Of a DNA stretch of 17,098 nt, positions 14,813 through 17,098 are shown one piece after another (the first letter of the stretch is position 1; each line of letters starts with the position of its first letter). Position numbers and translations under genes: made by a program. Source of the DNA: Chloroflexota bacterium (GTDB lineage: Bacteria > Chloroflexota > Anaerolineae > Anaerolineales > Villigracilaceae); contig JAKANW010000010.1 in NCBI GenBank assembly GCA_021823555.1, positions 1 to 17,098 on the forward strand, in the 5' to 3' direction. Under the pieces are notes generated by a model. That model saw only the letters and a list, made by a program, of their open reading frames with translations. It was not told the DNA's origin and searched no databases.

Positions 14813-16482
14813 TGAGCCGCTTGGAATTCCTTTATCTACTCCCTTATCTAGGCTCCCTGATGTTATCGCTGGGAGTCTTGATTTATGCCTGGAGCCATTA
14901 CCGCGTCAGGGGAGTCTTGGCCTACGCCTGGTATCTATCCGGCCTGAGCCTATGGCTCGTTGGATTCATACTTCAATTGGCGTACAGGGACATTGGAACA
15001 AAGATCTTCCTGGAAGACATCCAGTTGCTGGCATCCGCCATCATCATTCTGGCATTTCCGGTCTTTGCCGTGAAATATACGGAATACAAACTGGGACATC
15101 CCAGGCTAATCTTTTTGCTTTCCATGATCGCGCCGGGGATATTTTTATGCCTGCTGGCAACGGATAGCCTCCACCACTGGTTCTATCTGAATCCACGCCT
15201 TGTCTCAGCTTCCCCCTTCACAAACCTTGAGTATACGTACCCGCCCATCCTGTTTGCTTACGCTTTTTATGGTTATCTCGTTGCAGCCTGGGGGATCGGA
15301 CTCCTGTGGAGGCGCTTTGCGACCGCCCACAATCTATATCGAGTCCAGGTAGCGGCCATCATCGTGGGGTTTCTCATCCCGTTGTTGGGGACCATGCTGA
15401 CCCTGGCCGGTATACATCTCGCATCACAACAGCATCTGTTTCCAATCACCAGCACGGTTGGGAACCTCATCGTCGCCTGGGGCTTGTTCAGGTTCCGCAT
15501 CTTCCGTGTCACGCCGGTTGGACGTGACCAGGTCTTTGAAGCCATGGTGGACCCGGTCGTGATCCTGGGCAGGCAACACGTAATCATTGACATTAACCGC
15601 GCCATGCTGGACCTGCTGGGTCTCAAGTCCGAGCATGTGATCGGCAGATCTGCCAAGGAAATCTTTGCCGATTTCTCCATTCCGATCAAGATATATACCG
15701 ATGTCTCCTACGCGCGAGTGGAGGCGAAATTCCAAATCGAGAAAAAGAGCGTTTGTTACGAAATGAGCGTCTGGCCTTTATATGACCAGGACAGGCAGAT
15801 CACTGGCCGGGTGTATGTCTGCCACGACATCACAGCCATGAAAGGGTTGGAAAACGACCTGCGTAATTTGAACCAGATATTGGAACAGCGCGTGAATGCC
15901 CGCACAAAGGAACTTGCCGAAGCCTACGATACCACCCTGGAAGGCTGGGCCGGGGCGCTGGAATTGCGGGACAAGGAAACGGAGGGGCACTCGCGCAGGG
16001 TAACGGAAACCACCCTAAAGGTGGCGCGAGCGCTGGAGATCCCCGAGGAGGAACTCATCCACATCCGGCGCGGCGCCATCCTGCACGATATCGGCAAGAT
16101 GGCCATCCCGGATGAGATCCTGCGCAAGGAAGGCAGGCTGACCGAGGAGGAGCGGCAAATCATCCAGCGCCATCCTGAGATTGCCTACCAACTTCTCGAA
16201 CGCATCCCCTTCCTGCGCAAAACGCTGGAAATCCCATATTGTCATCATGAGAAATGGGACGGGAGCGGCTACCCGCGCGGCCTGAAAGAACGGCAAATCC
16301 CGATCGCAGCCCGCATCTTTACCGTGGTGGATGTCTGGGACGCAGTGCAGTCCGACCGCTCCTATAACAAAGGCTGGACGAGGCAGGAGGCAATTGACTA
16401 TCTCAAAAGCCAATCTGGAAAATATTTCGATCCGTATATCGTGGATGTGTTTATGCGCTTGGTTGAAAGAGGCGAGATTTAG
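14812..16482 (+). CDS. 7TM-PAS-HD-GYP signalling protein
   Basis: This 556-residue protein has seven predicted N-terminal membrane helices (about 7-230) of the type found in 7TM histidine kinases, a PAS-like domain (about 240-345), a short coiled coil (about 345-372) and an HD-GYP domain (about 375-550). HD-GYP signatures are EGHSRR (His393), HDIGK (His425, Asp426), His454, HH at 478-479 and GSGYPRG with GYP at 486-488. HD-GYP proteins are usually cyclic-di-GMP phosphodiesterases. No GGDEF or kinase domain is present. The ATG at 14812 overlaps the hydroxylase stop by one base (TGATG). The sequence MSR(L/A)E(F/I)LYLLPYL is shared with the next gene, which supports this start over a TTG at 14782. 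It may be co-transcribed with the hydroxylase. Confidence 0.9.
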   Translation: MSRLEFLYLLPYLGSLMLSLGVLIYAWSHYRVRGVLAYAWYLSGLSLWLVGFILQLAYRDIGTKIFLEDIQLLASAIIILAFPVFAVKYTEYKLGHPRLIFLLSMIAPGIFLCLLATDSLHHWFYLNPRLVSASPFTNLEYTYPPILFAYAFYGYLVAAWGIGLLWRRFATAHNLYRVQVAAIIVGFLIPLLGTMLTLAGIHLASQQHLFPITSTVGNLIVAWGLFRFRIFRVTPVGRDQVFEAMVDPVVILGRQHVIIDINRAMLDLLGLKSEHVIGRSAKEIFADFSIPIKIYTDVSYARVEAKFQIEKKSVCYEMSVWPLYDQDRQITGRVYVCHDITAMKGLENDLRNLNQILEQRVNARTKELAEAYDTTLEGWAGALELRDKETEGHSRRVTETTLKVARALEIPEEELIHIRRGAILHDIGKMAIPDEILRKEGRLTEEERQIIQRHPEIAYQLLERIPFLRKTLEIPYCHHEKWDGSGYPRGLKERQIPIAARIFTVVDVWDAVQSDRSYNKGWTRQEAIDYLKSQSGKYFDPYIVDVFMRLVERGEI

Positions 16483-16500
16483 TGGACAGTGAGGTTAAGG

Positions 16501-16521
16501 AGACGGCTTGCCAAGCTGTCT
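16501..16521. repeat. Short hairpin between the two 7TM genes
   Basis: agacggcttg (16501-16510) and caagctgtct (16512-16521) are near-perfect inverted repeats, with one position pairing as G-U. There is no T-tract behind it, so it is more likely a palindromic repeat than a terminator. A candidate -10 box follows at 16528. Confidence 0.45.
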
Positions 16522-16527
16522 CTGCTG

Positions 16528-16533
16528 TATAAT
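16528..16533 (+). promoter_or_regulatory. Candidate -10 box for the second 7TM gene
   Basis: A perfect TATAAT preceded by G lies 79 bases upstream of the ATG at 16607. TTGCCA at 16508-16513 is the nearest -35-like hexamer, but its 14-base spacing is short. It suggests that the second 7TM gene has its own promoter. Confidence 0.4.
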
Positions 16534-16606
16534 CATCATAGTCTATCCACGCCCCAGCATTGTTAGTGACGCTGCATCAAGGAACAAGTCAGAGAAAGCA
16601 GGTGGA

Positions 16607-17098
16607 ATGAGCCGCGCTGAAATCCTCTATCTCCTGCCATATTTGTTCTCCCTTGGATTCTCCACGGGAATTGCAGTATACGCCTGGAGACATCGCCAGG
16701 TACAGGGAGCAAGCTCGTACGCGCTGCTCATTACTGCTCAGACCTTATGGACGTTTGGCTTCATCCTGGAGCTTTTCAGCCCAAATCTGGAAGGCAAGTT
16801 ATTCTGGGATAAATTTCAATGGGTGGCGGTGACAGCATTCCTCCTGGCAATCCCTTATTTCATAATCCAGTATACAGAATATAAAATCCTTCACCCGAAA
16901 CTCTTCTGGGGGATCCTGTCTATCCTGCCGTTCTTATTCATAATGATGGTGTTCACGGATCCCTACCAGCATTTGATCTACTTGAATCCACACTTACAAC
17001 CAGAGCCTGTGTTCGAAGAGCTTGAATATGACTTCACCTGGACAGTTTACATTTTTTCGATCTATGGCTATCTTTTGATATTCGGCGGGTTTGTATTG
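16607..17098 (+). CDS. 7TM sensor protein, N-terminal part (runs off the window)
   Basis: An open frame of 164 codons begins MSRAEILYLLPYLFSLGFS and is still open at the right edge. It is the N-terminal 7TM sensor region of a protein paralogous to the preceding HD-GYP protein. About 25 of the first 50 residues are identical without gaps, and QYTEYKILHPKL, YLNPHL and IYGYL align with KYTEYKLGHPRL, YLNPRL and FYGYL. At least five membrane helices are already visible. The output domain (kinase, HD-GYP, GGDEF or other) lies outside the window. The ribosome site is weak: AGGTGG at 16600-16605 is very close to the ATG. The start is supported by the shared MSR.E.LYLLPYL opening. Confidence 0.85.
   Translation, partial: MSRAEILYLLPYLFSLGFSTGIAVYAWRHRQVQGASSYALLITAQTLWTFGFILELFSPNLEGKLFWDKFQWVAVTAFLLAIPYFIIQYTEYKILHPKLFWGILSILPFLFIMMVFTDPYQHLIYLNPHLQPEPVFEELEYDFTWTVYIFSIYGYLLIFGGFVL

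Noticed and set aside
16501..16521. Terminator after the HD-GYP gene
   Set aside because: The stem has almost no loop and no T-tract; it was kept only as a palindromic repeat.

Overview
The window looks like chromosomal DNA from a GC-rich, free-living bacterium, most likely a member of the Chloroflexota, class Anaerolineae. This placement is an inference. It rests on an M16C peptidase of the PreP type, a molybdenum hydroxylase whose small and large subunits are fused, a LysM sensor protein coupled to an ECF sigma factor, tandem 7TM sensor genes, and many short palindromic repeats of a kind I associate with Anaerolineae genomes. No rRNA, tRNA, CRISPR array, transposase or phage gene is visible. 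Every gene called is on the + strand, and no gap between genes exceeds about 190 bases.

Layout. Positions 1-185 are non-coding and hairpin-rich. A PaaI-type hotdog thioesterase follows (186-656), then a nested palindromic element (663-752). An ECF sigma factor (816-1394) overlaps by 4 nt a long single-pass LysM protein (1391-3961), the probable anti-sigma or sensor partner. The Shine-Dalgarno of the sigma gene can be fully paired in a hairpin. After a clear terminator comes the FAD-binding subunit of a molybdenum hydroxylase (4046-4834), then a small YgiT-type zinc-finger protein (4858-5106) and a second clear terminator. A large M16C metallopeptidase fills 5207-8134.

Positions 8135-8993 form a small accessory patch. 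It holds an orphan VapB/AbrB-type antitoxin, an 84% identical second copy of the last 75 nt of the peptidase gene, and an AT-rich gene of unknown function with CxxC pairs at both ends. Next come a CcrM-like adenine methyltransferase (8994-10079) and, translationally coupled through a TTG start, a membrane-anchored alkaline-phosphatase-superfamily enzyme (10076-11722). The fused small-plus-large hydroxylase subunit is at 11816-14812. A 7TM-PAS-HD-GYP protein overlaps it by 1 nt (14812-16482), and a paralogous 7TM gene runs off the right edge (16607-17098).

How the genes may work together. The FAD subunit and the fused Fe-S/Mo subunit probably form one enzyme although about 7 kb separates their genes. 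All four cysteines of the N-terminal plant-type [2Fe-2S] site are replaced, while the second cluster is intact, so the electron path to FAD is unclear. Both subunits also carry short dispersed repeats translated in frame as linkers. The sigma/LysM pair and the HD-GYP/7TM pair are envelope or membrane signalling modules. No single dedicated new system stands out. The strongest leads are the cluster-less hydroxylase with repeat-derived linkers, the hairpin over the sigma-factor ribosome binding site, and the accessory patch with its duplicated peptidase tail.
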